Made by a program: the position numbers and the translations under genes | The notes under the pieces: model-generated | Told to the model about the DNA's origin: nothing | The model's input: only the letters and a program-made list of their open reading frames with translations | The model's database searches: none | Source: CAYHMW01 sp964357925 | Lineage (GTDB): Bacteria > Patescibacteriota > Microgenomatia > UBA8517 | Reading direction: 5' to 3' | DNA length: 5,331 nucleotides | Assembly: GCA_964357925.1 (NCBI GenBank) | Contig: CAYHMW010000038.1 | Span: 1-5,331, forward strand | Part shown: positions 4,753-5,331 of the stretch, piece by piece | Numbering within the stretch: the stretch's first letter is position 1 | How the letters are laid out: each line of letters opens with the position of its first letter

Positions 4753-4828
4753 GGGAATCTAGATCCTCGATTTCCTGCCTGCCGGCAGGCAAGGCTCGAG
4801 GATGACGGGAAAACCGTCATTTTTGTTT
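4753..4828. repeat. 76-bp palindromic intergenic repeat, copy 2
   Basis: 75 of 76 bases match 1731-1806. The single change (G4808) lengthens the second stem to ATGACGG/CCGTCAT (4802-4808, 4814-4820) with a GAAAA loop, followed by a T-rich run on the plus strand. The repeat overlaps the stop codon and last codons of the dinD-like gene (4817-4828), so it forms that gene's 3' end on the minus strand, though without a U-run in that direction. Confidence 0.9.
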
Positions 4829-5331
4829 CCTCTTTCCAAATTTTTTAGTATCTTTACCCGACATCATTTTTGCGTTCTTTTGAACAACTACTCTTTTACC
4901 GGTTTTTGCCTCAATATCTTTTCGCGCGTTGCCCGCCACGCTTCCACCTTCTTGCGCCACAGTTTTATTCTCGTCTAGATTTTTCGGTTCACGTTTCTTT
5001 GAAATCTCGGTGGTTGCCGTTTCTGAGAGCATATTTAACACCAATTCCAAATTGGTCATATTGTCGCGCAGGTTTTCCTTCTTTAAATCTTTTAATCTTT
5101 TGTATTCTTTAGTAGTCATTCCTGTCCATGCTTTGGTAATTTCATCAGTCAAAATGGCAAATTCCAAGCCTTCCTTTACACCTCGATTTTCCCATTCATC
5201 GGTTAGAGCTTTTCGAATCTCAATGCTTTTTAATCTTTGATTGACCCACTGTGGGCTATAACCCTTTTGCAGATAGGTTTTGAGTGCGCGATTGATGGCC
5301 AGTTCCGGATCAGCGGTTTCTTCCAGGCGCT
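4817..5331 (-). CDS. dinD: DinD-type DNA-damage-inducible protein, C-terminal part (5' end outside window)
   Basis: The frame is open from the right edge to TGA at 4819-4817, giving 170 codons plus a partial one. A TTG at 5167 could be taken as a start, but family-like sequence continues upstream, so the gene is partial. Readable landmarks in order: ETADPELAINRALKTYLQKG, YSPQWVNQRLKSIEIRKALT, DEWENRGVKEGLEFAILTDE, ITKAWTGMTTKEYKRLKDLK, KENLRDNMTNLELVLNMLSE, and AGNARKDIEAKTGKRVV near the end, followed by a basic tail. This is the conserved C-terminal half of DinD-like proteins, whose missing N-terminal half normally carries a Bro-N-type domain. In E. coli dinD is SOS-induced; the promoter here is outside the window, so regulation cannot be judged. 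The last codons lie within repeat copy 2, which may have altered the C-terminus. Confidence 0.88.
   Translation of the reverse strand, partial: RLEETADPELAINRALKTYLQKGYSPQWVNQRLKSIEIRKALTDEWENRGVKEGLEFAILTDEITKAWTGMTTKEYKRLKDLKKENLRDNMTNLELVLNMLSETATTEISKKREPKNLDENKTVAQEGGSVAGNARKDIEAKTGKRVVVQKNAKMMSGKDTKKFGKRKQK

Noticed and set aside
4870..5240. Two plus-strand open frames opposite the dinD-like gene
   Set aside because: They are antisense shadows of a clear conserved coding region.
1..5331. CRISPR array or rRNA/tRNA genes
   Set aside because: No regularly spaced repeats and no conserved RNA-gene sequence were seen; the repeats present are only two copies about 3 kb apart.

Overview
All supported genes lie on the minus strand, so transcription runs from right to left. 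The DNA is A/T-rich, the proteins are small and lysine-rich, and Shine-Dalgarno sites are not evident. Several toxin-antitoxin (TA) families sit together among palindromic intergenic repeats. This combination fits an uncultivated Candidate Phyla Radiation (Patescibacteria) bacterium, for example Microgenomates or Parcubacteria. That is an inference from gene style, since no marker gene is present. TGA serves as a normal stop codon (PIN toxin, DUF3800 and DinD genes), which argues against the lineages that read UGA as glycine.

Layout in transcription order (right to left). (1) 5331-4817: the C-terminal part of a dinD-type DNA-damage-inducible gene, cut by the window edge. (2) 4816-4522: intergenic, with copy 2 of a 76-bp palindromic repeat, a short 24-bp repeat and hairpins. 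(3) 4521-3898: a DUF3800 protein (predicted RNase H-like fold). (4) 3897-3654: intergenic, with a possible three-stem structure and a long-spaced inverted repeat. (5) 3653-2815: a small protein carrying the Fic inhibitory motif, followed by a Fic enzyme; together they resemble a VbhA/VbhT-type TA pair. (6) 2814-2495: intergenic, possibly with a decayed coding remnant, ending in a palindromic operator. (7) 2494-2011: a ribbon-helix-helix antitoxin and RelE/YafQ-like toxin with a 20-bp overlap. (8) 2010-1627: intergenic, with repeat copy 1 and a possible gene remnant. (9) 1626-1: a three-gene overlapping operon of Phd/YefM-like antitoxin, PIN-domain toxin and a membrane-anchored glycoside-hydrolase-like protein that runs off the left edge.

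The window therefore holds three different type II-like TA modules (AMPylation, mRNA interferase, PIN nuclease) plus DUF3800 and DinD, which looks like an accessory stress/defence island. Two points deserve most attention. First, every promoter-proximal start codon visible here sits 6 or 9 nt after a good -10 box, which implies leaderless mRNAs. Second, the extracytoplasmic glycosidase gene is joined to the PIN TA operon by an ATGA stop/start overlap.
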